Source of the DNA: Phytophthora sp. 'mugwort'
Lineage: Eukaryota > Oomycota > Peronosporomycetes > Peronosporales > Peronosporaceae
Length of the DNA stretch: 64,000 bases
Reading direction: 5' to 3'
Assembly: GCA_033558025.1 (NCBI GenBank)
Contig: JAUCEF010000016.1
Coordinates: forward strand, 248,001 to 312,000
Shown here: piece after piece, positions 1 to 10,105 of the stretch
Layout: the number at the start of each line of letters is the position of its first letter
Numbering within the stretch: position 1 is the stretch's first letter
Program-made: the position numbers and the translations under genes
The notes under the pieces: model-generated
Database searches by the model: none
The model's input: only the letters and a program-made list of their open reading frames with translations
What the model was told of the DNA's origin: nothing

Positions 1-1
1 T

Positions 2-199
2 CACATGGCAATTCAAGCAAAAAGATGCGGTTGCGAATCTACTTTATCTTACACAAACCGAGAAGAGGCAGCAAGGAGCTTTCTGAGGCACAGCGCACAG
101 CTGAAGCGAGCTGCGTTCTTCACGGTCGAGCCGTGTTTCGACCTGGAGGTTCCTGACAGTATTCGGCAAGTCATCGCCCACCGCTCAAGTGAAATCTAG
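2..199 (+). CDS. 3' end of an unidentified gene (partial)
   Basis: The frame is open from the left window edge and ends at a TAG at 197-199, giving the last ~65 residues of a protein that starts outside the window. I do not recognise the family. The stretch is mixed and soluble-looking, with two cysteines near the start and no membrane segment. It ends only 4 bp before the 3' end of the convergent glycosyltransferase gene, a spacing typical of oomycete gene islands and supporting a real gene end rather than a chance ORF. An internal ATG lies at position 5, but the upstream frame is open so the true start is not visible. Confidence 0.5.
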   Translation, partial: HMAIQAKRCGCESTLSYTNREEAARSFLRHSAQLKRAAFFTVEPCFDLEVPDSIRQVIAHRSSEI

Positions 200-203
200 G
201 CGA

Positions 204-1712
204 CTACAGTGGATCACTGTGGAGCAGCGCGTATGCCTCGCATGCATAGTCAATTAGCGTGCTCTCCAACGAAGCCAAACCATCTTCCAGTTCGTCCACG
301 CGTCTCATTTGTACGTGTGCATTCATCTCGTATCGCTTGACGCCAAAGCACGAGCTCTCCTTAAACATTTTGTCACCATTGTACGACTGAATTTTAGGGA
401 GTAAATCACTGTCTTGTGCGTCAGCTGGGAGCTCTTGTAGCACATGCCAAACCCTCCGATCGTCGCCTCGACCGCTCAATTTGATGGTGTTTCGGTGCCA
501 GAAGAGCATGCCTTCCCCGTTTAAATCGTACTGCACCATTGTCACCCCGCAGTAGCGTTGGCGGTCGTGGTTTACGATGCCAAGTGTGCCAGGTATGCGG
601 CGGTCATTGTAGTAAAACTTCTTGTGCATCTGCAGCCAGGCCAAGCGGAAGAGGTCCTTGTCGCCCCATACGAGCTTCAATTTCGTGAACAGATTCGGTC
701 TGTGTGTGGCGTAGTACAGCAGTTGCTCGAGCATCGGTCTGCTCGTCGCACGATTCACTAACACTTGACCGCTCTCCTGTTCCAGCATGTCGACATATTC
801 AAGTCCTAACAGTTCCCACACTAAACTTTGAGCATGAAGGTTGAAGATCGAGTTGCCTGGATGCCAGAAGTCAGGCCAGAAGACAGCCCCATATCGTTTC
901 ATCGCCGACGACGAGAACAATGGCGTGGGGTCTTGCACAGCGAAATTGTCGGCGTCCAGCAGCAAGACACTCGTGAACTGCGAATAGTACAGAGCATGCA
1001 CCTTGACGTTGAAGCCGTGAATGCGCTCGTCAAAGACTTGTCGTAAGTAAACGGGTCCAAACTTGTCTAACAGTAGCAACAACACGGGATTGTCTTGCGT
1101 TAATTCCTCGTGACGAAACCAGAGCTCGACTGGAAGGGTACATCCTAGATCCCGTAGGCGACGGATACTCGCGAATGCACTCGGTAGGACGCTTTCGTGT
1201 ACCGCCATGACGATTCCCTGTGAGTTTAAGTGGTCGAGTGTCATAGGAGGATCATGACGATACGTCTCAGCATGGAATCGAAACGAGGAAAAGGCTTTGG
1301 CCAATTCGCACGTGAATCGAGCATCGTCTTTGAGGGACAAACTCGTCGTCTGCATCACGGCAAACACTTGACCAGAAGTCATGTTCATCACCTCGCAGTA
1401 GCCCGCGTCACCTGCTCGAATCCGTTGCCAGCATTCTTTTCTTGTCCCCAGTTCGTCTCCGTCGTCATCCGTCTCCACCCAGCCAAGACACTGAAACTCG
1501 TGCTTCTTCCACGCGTGGCGAGGGGATTCGTCGCTCTCTTCCGTGTCAAGTCTCGTACGGGACTCTCGAAACTCTATCGTCACGACAGAATTATCTTTCA
1601 TCTCCACCCATCTCATCCAGATAACGATCGCTGAAAAACAATAGAGCACCAAGAACACAACCATAACCACGCGAAATACCCGACGACGCAGGTACCTGCT
1701 CACTGACGACAT
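204..1712 (-). CDS. Golgi-type II membrane glycosyltransferase, GT71 (MNN1-like mannosyltransferase) family
   Basis: Intact 502-residue ORF. Residues ~13-33 form one hydrophobic segment after a short Arg-rich N-terminus, the layout of a type II Golgi glycosyltransferase with a lumenal catalytic domain. A DxD nucleotide-sugar/metal motif (LLLDADNF, Asp ~252-254) follows a region of the form GIVMAVHES...LPVELWFRHEEL, as in the putative mannosyltransferases of GT71; downstream FWPDFWHPGNSIF and WGDKDLFRLAWL also fit that fold. Expected role: transfer of a mannose, probably alpha-1,3, to protein or lipid glycans using a nucleotide sugar. Family assignment is by motif pattern; the exact donor and linkage are not shown. 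The start at 1712 is the first ATG and gives the anchor directly. It is divergent from the TPR gene with 129 bp between them and convergent with the partial gene on its left. Confidence 0.75.
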   Translation of the reverse strand: MSSVSRYLRRRVFRVVMVVFLVLYCFSAIVIWMRWVEMKDNSVVTIEFRESRTRLDTEESDESPRHAWKKHEFQCLGWVETDDDGDELGTRKECWQRIRAGDAGYCEVMNMTSGQVFAVMQTTSLSLKDDARFTCELAKAFSSFRFHAETYRHDPPMTLDHLNSQGIVMAVHESVLPSAFASIRRLRDLGCTLPVELWFRHEELTQDNPVLLLLLDKFGPVYLRQVFDERIHGFNVKVHALYYSQFTSVLLLDADNFAVQDPTPLFSSSAMKRYGAVFWPDFWHPGNSIFNLHAQSLVWELLGLEYVDMLEQESGQVLVNRATSRPMLEQLLYYATHRPNLFTKLKLVWGDKDLFRLAWLQMHKKFYYNDRRIPGTLGIVNHDRQRYCGVTMVQYDLNGEGMLFWHRNTIKLSGRGDDRRVWHVLQELPADAQDSDLLPKIQSYNGDKMFKESSCFGVKRYEMNAHVQMRRVDELEDGLASLESTLIDYACEAYALLHSDPL

Positions 1713-1841
1713 CCCGGCTATTGCGTAACTAAATCAATTGGGTTAAAGCTAAATGCTATCATAAAACATCGCTATATCCCATCAATCGACCGATTTTCTC
1801 CAAGAAATTCCTAACTTTAGCCGACGTTTGGTCACAAACAA
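1713..1841. promoter_or_regulatory. 129-bp bidirectional promoter region
   Basis: The space between the divergent start codons of the glycosyltransferase and the TPR gene must hold both promoters. It is AT-rich with pyrimidine patches just upstream of 1842. I could not fix a confident oomycete initiator motif. Confidence 0.4.
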
Positions 1842-2913
1842 ATGGCGTCGTCGTTATCTCGTAGTCCTCAACGTCATGGCCCCGTAGTGGACGCGTCCGA
1901 AAGCTTTTCAGGTCTTGAAGAATGCGAGCAGATGCGACGTGAGAGTGAGGAAATGTGCTTCTTGAGGCAGCTTAAGCCGGCACAGACTACAGCAGTCGCA
2001 GCCCTCAAGATGGCGATTGAAACTTATGGCAAAAACTCGTTGCGACTTGTCCCTTTTTACCTGCTGCTGGTCGATATTTCGCTTCGAGAGGGACAACTCA
2101 AGCCTGCAGAGGAGGTGTTGTCGCTAGTCAATTGGCTGCTGGTCAAGGAACGCAAAGGTCTGCTCGGTTCCGTGCCTGAAGTGCCAGACGAGATGAAGAA
2201 CCTCTTTGTGATCCGCATGAACAAGCTCTACAGTCTGCTGCATCTCGAGTACGGCGCGTATGCTCAAGGGCTCCAGCGTGCCGCTCATGGAGCGTATCAC
2301 TGCTCGCTGCTCTTCGGACCTGACCACCTGTACACGTCCGAGCTTTACTTCTGCCTTGGTTTGACCTTCCACCGTATGCAGCGAGCCGCTCTACGACAAC
2401 AACAAGCACAACCTCAACAAGAATCGCTACAGCAACAACGTGATCTACAGCAACGCAATCAGCAGAACGACAGTGCGCTCGCCATGCTGGACAAAGTGGT
2501 CGATATCTGGTACCGATTCCTGACGAATCCACCGGAGGATACGGCTGCTTGGATGTTGGAACACCAACGCCTTCGTATCCAGGAAGCTAGCGCCATGTTA
2601 CAACAGATTGTGAGCATTCGTCAACAATTGCTAGGCACCAAATACGTCGCCACGGGAGAGGTACTGTACACGCTGGGGCTTCTCTTCCTCTTTCTAGGGG
2701 ACCACACACAAGCGAAGACCTTCGTGAAACAAGCACTAGACATCTACATCGACGTACTTGTAAGTTTTGCTCTATAACTCTTATGGGAAAACACAAAGAG
2801 ATGGATCTGACCAACAAAACCTCGTGCTTTACCTCGCAACATAGGGACCTGAACATCCCTCGACCGTGGACGTGATTGGCGTGTTGCATCAGTTGGACGA
2901 AGCTGGAGTGTAG
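1842..2913 (+). CDS. ZMYND12-like tetratricopeptide-repeat protein, two exons
   Basis: The unspliced ORF runs to 2777, but a GTAAGT donor sits at 2760 and an ATAG acceptor ends at 2844. Removing 2760-2844 (85 nt) joins exon 1842-2759 to 2845-2913 in frame and adds a C-terminus beginning GPEHPSTVDVIG, a typical TPR helix start, so I take the spliced 328-residue protein. It is built of helical hairpins with TPR-like spacing (FYLLLVDISLREG; LYTLGLLFLFLGDHTQAKTF) and a Gln-rich insertion at residues ~185-210. The order of helices resembles ZMYND12, a TPR protein linked to ciliary axonemes, but the MYND zinc finger is not visible at the N-terminus. If correct, a flagellar (zoospore) role is expected. 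It ends 21 bp from the end of the convergent pseudouridine synthase. Confidence 0.65.
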
Positions 2914-2934
2914 AGAAGATCAGGCACTCTGGTT

Positions 2935-4732
2935 TCAAGTTCCCTTGGCTGCCACAGCTGCCTTTTGTGCTTGGACTTCGTTGTGCTTGCGATACGTAAT
3001 CGTACATACTTGGCGTTCACTCGGCACGATAGCCTCAAACGGATCAGGACTCTGGAAGTATAAATCCCCGTATTTCTTCTGAAACATACAATGCATTAAA
3101 CATTAGCATCGTCGTCCAGTTTTCTTTTCTACAAAAAATCCCTTAATTATCGACAAACCTGATCCGCTGGACGTCCACGAAGCCAAATCCTCCAAGCATG
3201 TAACATCATGCGTGGCGCGTCATCCTCTTGTGAACCATAAGTGACATCACCAGCGATGGGGAAGCCGTGGTGCGCAAGGTGAAGTCGCAGTTGGTGTCGC
3301 CGACCATTTAGTGGACGTAGCAGCACCTTCGTCACTGGTTCTCCCATGTAAATTGCGTGACCCAAAACAAAACAAATTGTCGTTGACTGCTTGGCTGAAA
3401 TGTTGGTCTCGGTGCCCACCAACATGCGGAAGACGCCTGTACTTCGGTGTGGCTCAATAATTGGCGCATCGAAAATGTACGCCACGGGCTCATTCGCTTC
3501 CGTACTCTCCTCATGATCAAGACGCTCGTACTTCCGCTTGCGAGCCAGTCGGACTTTTTCCTCGCTAAGGAATTCACTAAACTGACGCAGAAATCGCTGC
3601 CTATCCGCCTTTGCCTTCTCTGTATAAGCATCTTTCTCCTCTTTGGTCAAGTCATGCCACGTCATCTCGGTGAATGCTATCTCCGCTGGAGTTAATTCAC
3701 GCGCGTTAGCTCCAGTGCCTCTAGCGTCTCCTTTACTCTCACGTAGAAGCTGAGCTTGGTCCATTGTAAACAAATTCGGTCCATGTCTTGCGCCCCGAGG
3801 GTATCCAGGCATTTTCTGATGCGCCCTTGAACCTCGCTGCTGATTCCTCAATCTTTCCATTTCCTCCATGTCTTGAATTAATAACCCAAGCTTAGACAGT
3901 GTGCAAGCCTTAACAGGCACACGTACGTTATCAACACTCTCCGTCGGGTTGAACGGCAAATGGCCGCGCACCACCGCCAAATACTCTTTCTGCACCTGTT
4001 TCTCCCGGAAAAGTCGACACCCCGTCGCCGTCGCTCTACAAAACAAATTAGCAGTCAGCTACCTAGATCCCCATCCACTCCTTAACACTCACTCACTCTT
4101 TATTCGCTCCAACCACCAACACACCCGACGTTGCTGTCATACCACCCAACACACCGTCAGTTTTACCACACCAATTACCCTCTCAGCAAAAATATTCCGA
4201 ACCAAAGTCCAATTGATGAATCCACCGGAACTTCTCCACTTCGGGGAAATCTCTCGCCAACTAGCACCCCACACAATACCCGCAACCCCCACACATTCTC
4301 ATCGCTCAGTCTCCTCTCTATCCATCTCGCAAAAGATTGCCACAAGCGACTCACCGCCTTCTCCAGCGTCACATCAAAGGCCCCATCCATCCGCTCATCT
4401 GGTCCCTTGTTCAGCACCACAAAATGTTTGTCCCTACTCAGAACGCGCAGCTTCAGCTGCTTCAGCGTCTTGGGTCCACCTCGATCGTCATCTCCGCCGC
4501 TCTTCGCCCCGTTTGCAACCGCTGATAGCGTCTGGTCGCCTGGCAAATGGCTCTGCTGTCGTCTGGCCTTGGTCGCCAAAGGGTTATGGCCGTTTTCTAA
4601 GCCCCCTGAGACGCGGTGAGCATTGAAAAAAGACGAGGATGCAGCGGAGACGCTGGCACTATTGGAGGAGGCATTCATGGCGTGCCAGCAACGCAGCGGG
4701 AGACGGCACAAGCGGGTCAAGTAGAGGGACAT
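2935..4732 (-). CDS. RluA-type RNA pseudouridine synthase with an internal HMG-box-like segment, five exons
   Basis: I reconstruct minus-strand exons 4732-4355, 4260-4203, 4133-4097, 4035-3159 and 3078-2935, with GT-AG introns of 94, 69, 61 and 80 nt; all phases match and give ~497 residues. Splicing restores the catalytic motif HQLDFATSG (catalytic Asp ~144), which no single unspliced frame contains. Later family motifs are KEYLAVVRG, LRPLNGRRHQLRLHLA and GDVTYGS, and the last exon supplies DPFEAIVP. The N-terminal ~25 residues could be a targeting sequence. Residues ~244-311 (3576-3779) resemble an HMG box (LTPAEIAFTEM..., DLTKEEKDAYTEKAKAD) and are inserted between the catalytic half and the RNA-binding C-terminal half. 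The enzyme should isomerise uridine to pseudouridine in RNA; the target is unknown. The first intron uses GTGAGT; the second donor (GTTCGG) is weak and deserves RNA evidence. Confidence 0.85.
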
Positions 4733-5097
4733 GCAGCCCCGCCGATTTGCTGGCGGATGATGAGCGTGAATGTGGTGTGAGGATGGTGTGGCGGCACAGA
4801 CAACCCTCTGCGCGTGATACTTGTACCGTATTTTTTATGTTACATGACGCGTCATGTTAAATATCACGACATTATTTTAGCCAATCACGGATAGACCAAT
4901 TTGAAACATGTCAATGTCAACAAATGAATAGCTATCTCAACGCCGGTCGCTTGACGCTGGTAGCACGGGTTGTTCATCGCATTCCATCATTGCGCAACAT
5001 GCACGGCCGAACGTGCATTTAAGGCAGCGGGCGTCAACCTAGACAGTTCAAGCGTGACTCGACTACGAACAACGTAAAGCTACTGGCGGCACAGCAC
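4733..5097. other. Intergenic region at the left edge of the first transposon field
   Basis: Between the pseudouridine synthase start and the first pogo relic. It should contain the promoter of the synthase (minus strand, near 4733-4900). I see no coding frame with recognisable content. Confidence 0.4.
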
Positions 5098-5800
5098 TAT
5101 GTTGAGGGCAAGGACATGGAGCAGAGGATCAGCCACTTCTTCTCGGGGCTTGGACTTGCCAAAAAGCGCACGAAAGCACGTTCGGTGTACCGATGGGCTA
5201 AACGAGTCGCCGAGTTGAAGAAGCTCTGCCAGACGCGCGTCGGCGATCTGTCCAGGGCCAGGAACCTGCGAGGCGGCACTGTTCTGACGTCATGCAGCGA
5301 GAGCTAGATCGTCAACAGGGTAACATGCTGCGCAAGGATGTAGTTCCTATCTCCACCATGATGCTGTAGACGAAAGCTGTAGTTGTCGCCGGAGATCAAG
5401 GCATGGCTGAGGTCCTCTTCACGGCATTACCATCTCGGGTGGAAAGAGCTTCATGAGACGCCACTGGCTTCACAACCGAGCCCGGGCTCGTCAAGGGCAG
5501 ACGACGCCGGCTGAAGCAGCAGCAATGTACGAAGCTTTCGCTATAGAGATTAATGATCTCATTGGCAAGCATCGCATCGCGGATGTGTTCAACTGCGACC
5601 AGATAGGCATTTTATTCGAGTACTTGCCTAGAACTACGGTGAATAAGCGCGATGAGAAGACGGTCTGGGTCAAGAGTGCTGGCAAGGACAAAGAGCGGCT
5701 TACGGCTATTGGGAGATCGAAAGGCATATATATAGAATGGGCATCTGGCGCCAAAATGGGCAACGGTGCCACTTCCACATTTAAAAAAACACCCGTATAA
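5098..5800 (+). pseudogene. pogo/Tigger-type transposase relic
   Basis: Two frames hold pieces of one DDE transposase of the pogo group of Tc1/mariner. At 5116-5307 is a helix-turn-helix-like N-terminal piece (KARSVYRWAKRVAELKKLC). At 5453-5800 is a catalytic piece with FNCDQIG, carrying the first catalytic Asp, followed by EYLPRTTVNKRDEKTVWVK and KDKERLTA. The central DNA-binding part between them is out of frame, and the C-terminal half with the other two acidic residues is missing. It is therefore a dead, truncated copy. Related pogo relics lie at 43.0-43.9 kb and 61.8-63.7 kb. Confidence 0.7.
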
Positions 5801-5904
5801 GGCACTGGGGAGGGGTTACAAATTGCAAGTGTGGCAAGACGTTAGCTGGGGTTACAAGTTGTAAGACGTCGCCGAAGCAAGCTACGAGCACTCCAGCCGC
5901 ACTG

Positions 5905-6689
5905 GTGGTAGCGCAATGGGGAAGAGATCAACAACAAGAACCGATATTTCTCTGTACGACCCGATATAGCAACAGGCATCCAGTCCGAAGTCGAAGCAAA
6001 GGTCGACTTTTTTTCAGGATGCCCACGAGTTCGAGTTTGGGCTCCAGATCAGCGACCGAGGAACAAGCAAAGGGGAACAACGTGCTCAGCGTTCTCTGCC
6101 GCTTTTGCGCCGTCTTCGGCAGGGAAGAACAGTTGGCCGCCAAGCGCAAGAACACGACGAACGTCAAGTACTTTCGTCGCCCGTTTCGTCGTTAGCACTA
6201 CCGAAAACACCACGACAATTAGCACCACAGCAAATGGAAGCAGTGCCAGGATCTGGCTAATGCCGAGCGCAGAACGCTCTTGGACGACCGGCCTCTTCAT
6301 CGCCAGTATGCACTCGTTCTTGAACGGGAATCAAACTGCGCTGGTCATCGTAGTCCATCGAGTTCGTGGAAGGCATCATCGACAGGTTTCTCGTTGGAGA
6401 CGACGCCGATGATATCTCATGGGATCGAATTCGGTCCGGCCTGTGCTTGAATGCTGCCAACACCCATTATGCGCTGACCATCTCGAATCCAGTCCAGTTT
6501 CACTTGATCGTCGACTACTTAAGCGTGGGGATGTCTTTCCCCATAGCTTTGGCAACTTTGGCTATGACAATACATCGGGCTGGTTTAGCTTCACTGCGCT
6601 CCTCCATCCCCGAGTTACCGGCGAAATATGCACGCTTTGAGTGCATAATCAACGTGCAGAAGTTGAAGTCTCTGATGGCGGCCGTGTGA
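5905..6689 (+). pseudogene. BED-finger-like transposon ORF relic
   Basis: One frame (5905-6195) has a Cys pair in VLSVLCRFCAVFGREE followed by a basic stretch and NVKYFRRPFR, the look of a BED-type zinc finger at the start of a transposon ORF. After at least one frameshift the message continues at 6366-6689 with EGIIDRFLVGDDADDISWDRI and further hydrophobic text. I do not recognise a catalytic domain. The pieces read as one decayed transposon gene; the superfamily is not determined. Confidence 0.4.
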
Positions 6690-7484
6690 GCGTTTGCAAT
6701 CTTTCTATTTCGACCACGTTTCCATCACCACCGACCTGTACACACATAGTTTCAATACATAAGCCGACTAAAATGCTTACAATCCTTATTCATTTGCTTA
6801 CACGCATATCGCAGCTGATCATCCCCGCGCTGCAGGAGTCGCGAACAGGCTTGTACCACTGGCCTGCCGACTTCGACGTGAATTTGACGTGCTGGACTGC
6901 CTCTCCCATGTGAGTACTGCTTTCCCGAGAAAAAAAAAACACGGTATCTTGACGTGCTTCGAAAAAGGGGGGGGACTAGGCCTCGCGAAGAAGGAGTTTG
7001 CCCTCACAGCCTTTGTACGCGGCATCCTGCGCGGTTGCTGCGCCAGCGCGGTCCGTTCTTGCGCATATTGCCGGCGTGCTTATGGAAAACCGCTCCCTCC
7101 CCAATCAGACCAGCTAGCATGCAACCACGTTAGAGTACCTCTTCCGCGGCGCGTGCAAGCACCACAGTGTTGAACTTGTAGTGCTTGGCGTCGATGCTGA
7201 CGTCGTACGCGTCCGACCTCATGCTCTGCGTCGGGACCTGGCTTACTGTGATGAATAACAAGCTCATCTTCGTGATCCGTCAGTTCCAAGAAGTACTTCA
7301 TGAATGAAATATATTTTTTTGGATAGTAGCGCAAATGAACCGCAGTAATGAAATCGGTCATTGTTATCTTGTCAAGGTTGTTTCCAAGGTAAATCGTAAT
7401 TTGTTTTTGCAGCGTTCATTGTTGTATTAAAAGATCTTGAATACAGTAGCATTAATTTTAACGCGTTGCTCATATGTGCTTTGG
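6690..7484. other. Non-coding stretch before the Fanzor unit
   Basis: No frame with recognisable protein content. It contains an A9 run near 6933 and a G-run near 6967, and becomes AT-rich from 7300. The left breakpoint of the tandem Fanzor unit lies at about 7485. Confidence 0.35.
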
Positions 7485-7763
7485 TTCTTAATATGGAGAC
7501 CACTGAAAATGTCCGCACTGTTTTTTCCCCAGAAATATACTTCTCTATGAAAACTCAAGCCGAGCGAGATGTATGCCTGCGTCTCCGAACAATAGGCCAT
7601 CCCCTATCGTCATATCGCTCAAGCGTTGGCCGTTTTGTATCTCATGTCAGCAGTCTGTAGAGGCGTGTTCAGGAGGTGCTTGATCATTGGGTGAGCATTT
7701 GCTGCACTTGGCCATACAAGCATTGAGTGGCTCTCTACGGCTGGTCGCCCGCTCTCATTCCCT

Positions 7764-8772
7764 GTGGAGGAGAAGTACGATCACGCCAGCCATCTCTTCG
7801 CTAAACAGGTCACGACGGACGGGTACGGAGCATCTATCTTGCTGACTCGACCAAAACCAGAGGACGAAAAGTCTAACGAGCAGTCTGAACCCGCGGCAGT
7901 GCTCCCTCCCGGCTTTGTTCCGGACGTCGTGATAGGGCTCGATCCCCGCATGCGGTCGGTATGTACGGTGGTCAGAGAAGTCTTTCGACCGGAGGACGAA
8001 CGAGGAAAACAAAGCCGAAGGAGACGACGGAGAGGCTCCTCGCCGCCGCAACGACAGAGATATCGTTCAGGTTACTACGCGCGAGTACCGTGACCTGGGG
8101 TTCAACCGCTTTCGCGCGTGGAACGAAGAGCAGAAGCGGCTGTACCCAGAGTACAAGAAGATCATCGCAGAGATGCCCTCATTCAAAACTGCGAGCTGCG
8201 ACAAGTACCTGGAGCGGCTGGCGTACTTCTGGCAACACGCTGCGCACCTGCTCAACTTCTATCGTACGCGACCGTTTCTCAAGTGGCAGTTCTTCCAGAA
8301 GCGCATGGCGCGAGTGGCAGTGGACGAAATCGCCAGGCGGATTGTTCCCAAGGCCAAGCCTTCGACATGCGTGGCGTTCGGTTGGAGCAGGCGTAAAGGT
8401 ATCAAGGGTCACGACCCTAGTCCGGTGAAAGGACTGAAGCAGGCGCTGCGGAAGCGCGCGACGGTGGTCTCCATGGACGAGTTCAGGACGATTAAACTCT
8501 GCTCGCAGTGCCACCAGACACTTTCGCCGGTCGAGTACCGCGTGGACGTCAAGCACGCGGAGAGGAGACAGTGCAAGGGCGTGGTTCTGCCGCAGAACCG
8601 AGCCGAGGTATAGTTTGAGAACACGACGTGCTACGGAGTGCTATGCTGCGGCCACGATGATTGCAATGCCAGCTTCTGAGACCGCGACGTGAATGCGGCG
8701 ATCAACATGCTGGAACTGCTCAAGAACGAGGTCTTGGGACGTGGACGCATGGAAGAATTCAGAAGATCGTAG
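7764..8772 (+). pseudogene. Fanzor (TnpB-like, OMEGA-type nuclease) gene, broken, copy 1
   Basis: The frame at 7764-8093 ends in VVIGLDPRMRSVCT: the RuvC-I motif with its catalytic Asp at 7941-7943, though the usual GLDPG has Arg in place of Gly. After a frameshift near 8045 the protein continues (TTREYRDLGFNRFRAWNEEQ) through 8613. The classical RuvC-II Glu position reads CVAFGW, with no Glu. About 33 residues later MDEFRT (Glu at 8479-8481) sits just before the zinc-ribbon pair LCSQC, the rearranged active site described for Fanzors. An in-frame TAG (8611) and TGA (8677) interrupt the end, after which the second zinc pair (CGHDDC) and RuvC-III RDVNAAINM (Asp at 8686) are still readable to the TAG at 8770. 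The TGA probably replaces a Trp codon. The gene is inactive as written: one frameshift and two stops. Confidence 0.85.
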
Positions 8773-9078
8773 ATTGAAAAAAACGTGGAGATGAGAAAGT
8801 CTTCACCCAGGTTAGACCTGGATATTGCAGGATAGGACATTCTCAGTGACCCTGTAATAATATATAGTATTAATAATAATGAGCAGACCCACCTCTATCC
8901 TTCTGCTCTTCTCCGTGACACTCTTTATTACGTTTGTTGCATTGAACACACACATCATCCTAAGCCTACATGATAAGGTCTCCAACAAAATGATAACGGG
9001 TATTAAGGAATACGTGTGTCCTTCATAATATAAAAAGAAAAGCATTCTTCTATAATGTTAGATACTATTAGAATTCAA
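8773..9078. other. AT-rich 3' flank of Fanzor copy 1
   Basis: Lies between the Fanzor stop and the end of the antisense gene, and repeats at 11707-12012. No protein content. In characterised Fanzor loci the guide RNA overlaps the 3' end of the ORF and its flank, so any such RNA would be expected here; I see no definite structure. Confidence 0.25.
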
Positions 9079-10105
9079 CTAAAGCAATATAAAGAAATAA
9101 GCAGGCATAGCTAAAAGTAACTCATAATGAAGTCCACCGCCAATGCCGGCATTTACCGCTTCACAAACTCTTACGGTAGAGAGGATCAACTTACTCTGCT
9201 TTTTCAGCTGAATCACGTTGTCTTCGAGGTCCTCTGTGATCGAGTGCATGCCTGAGGACAAGTTTTCCATTATCGAGTAAGTACGGTTCGATCAATTAAA
9301 CGCGCTGTTCATCGCACCGGATAGCAGCAAAACCTAAAGTATCAAAGTCCCAACACTTACCTCGATTACACGTAACCACGCACGTGAGTCCAAGTTTATC
9401 GAAGCGAACAGTCACGCCCTACGCAAAAACAAAAGTAAGTGAAGGATTATATTTACTTGCACCGCCGGCGTTTTGCTATTACCTTCTTCGCGTAGACATC
9501 CTTGAGTTGTTTCCAGACATATCTCACCTGTTCATGACACTCCTTGACACTTCGGTGACATCCTCCTCGCTAGCAACAGTCTTTGTCTGGGTCACGCGCG
9601 TGACCTCTTCAACCGTTCGACGGACGGACGGCTCGAACGCATCCTCCACTTGACGCCGTACACAATGTGGCTTCCGTGCACAATGTCGAATGTGGCAGCG
9701 CCGTTAACTAGTAGAGCCGCCTCTGGCATCCGTAAGAGATGTTCTTGCTATCTTCCAGCGCCTTATTTGTCCTAGACAATATCGGCTGCGAATGATTGAA
9801 CGTATCGGTCGCTAGACTTAAAACAAACGTTGACTGAGCGAGAAAAACGATCGTGCGCCTCGTTCAGCTGACGATCATGACGGTATTTTCTTCCTTCAGC
9901 TGTCGCTCATGGCGGTCTCTCTCTTCCTTCAGCGCCTCCTTCAGCTGACGCTCATGATGATCCCTCTCTTCCTTCAGCGCCTCCTTCAACTGCGCTCATG
10001 TCGCTCTCTCTCCTCCTCCAGCTCCTCGCGCTCTCGTGCCTCCTTAAGAAGCACACGAACCACAGCTAGCTCCTCGCGAAGTTTCACTGCTTCAATCGCG
10101 TCCAT
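9079..10105 (-). pseudogene. Element-borne coiled-coil gene with introns, copy 1 (broken)
   Basis: Starts at ATG 10105 with a long charged helix (LREELAVVRVLLKEAREREE) and then tandem ~15-residue units of the form ERDRHERQLKEALKE, a coiled coil. A 1-nt deletion turns HERQLK into a stop at about 9987, and further breaks follow. Downstream, splicing logic is clear: introns 9419-9482 (64 nt) and 9252-9360 (109 nt), both GT-AG, join DVYAKK, GVTVRFDKLGLTCVVTCNR and MHSITEDLEDNVIQLKKQ in frame. A GTAAGT after LKKQ suggests one more donor. I do not recognise the family. It lies antisense to and downstream of the Fanzor in both units. Confidence 0.6.

Noticed and set aside
1230..1634. Plus-strand frames of 60-134 residues within the glycosyltransferase gene
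   Set aside because: Shadows of the well-supported minus-strand gene.
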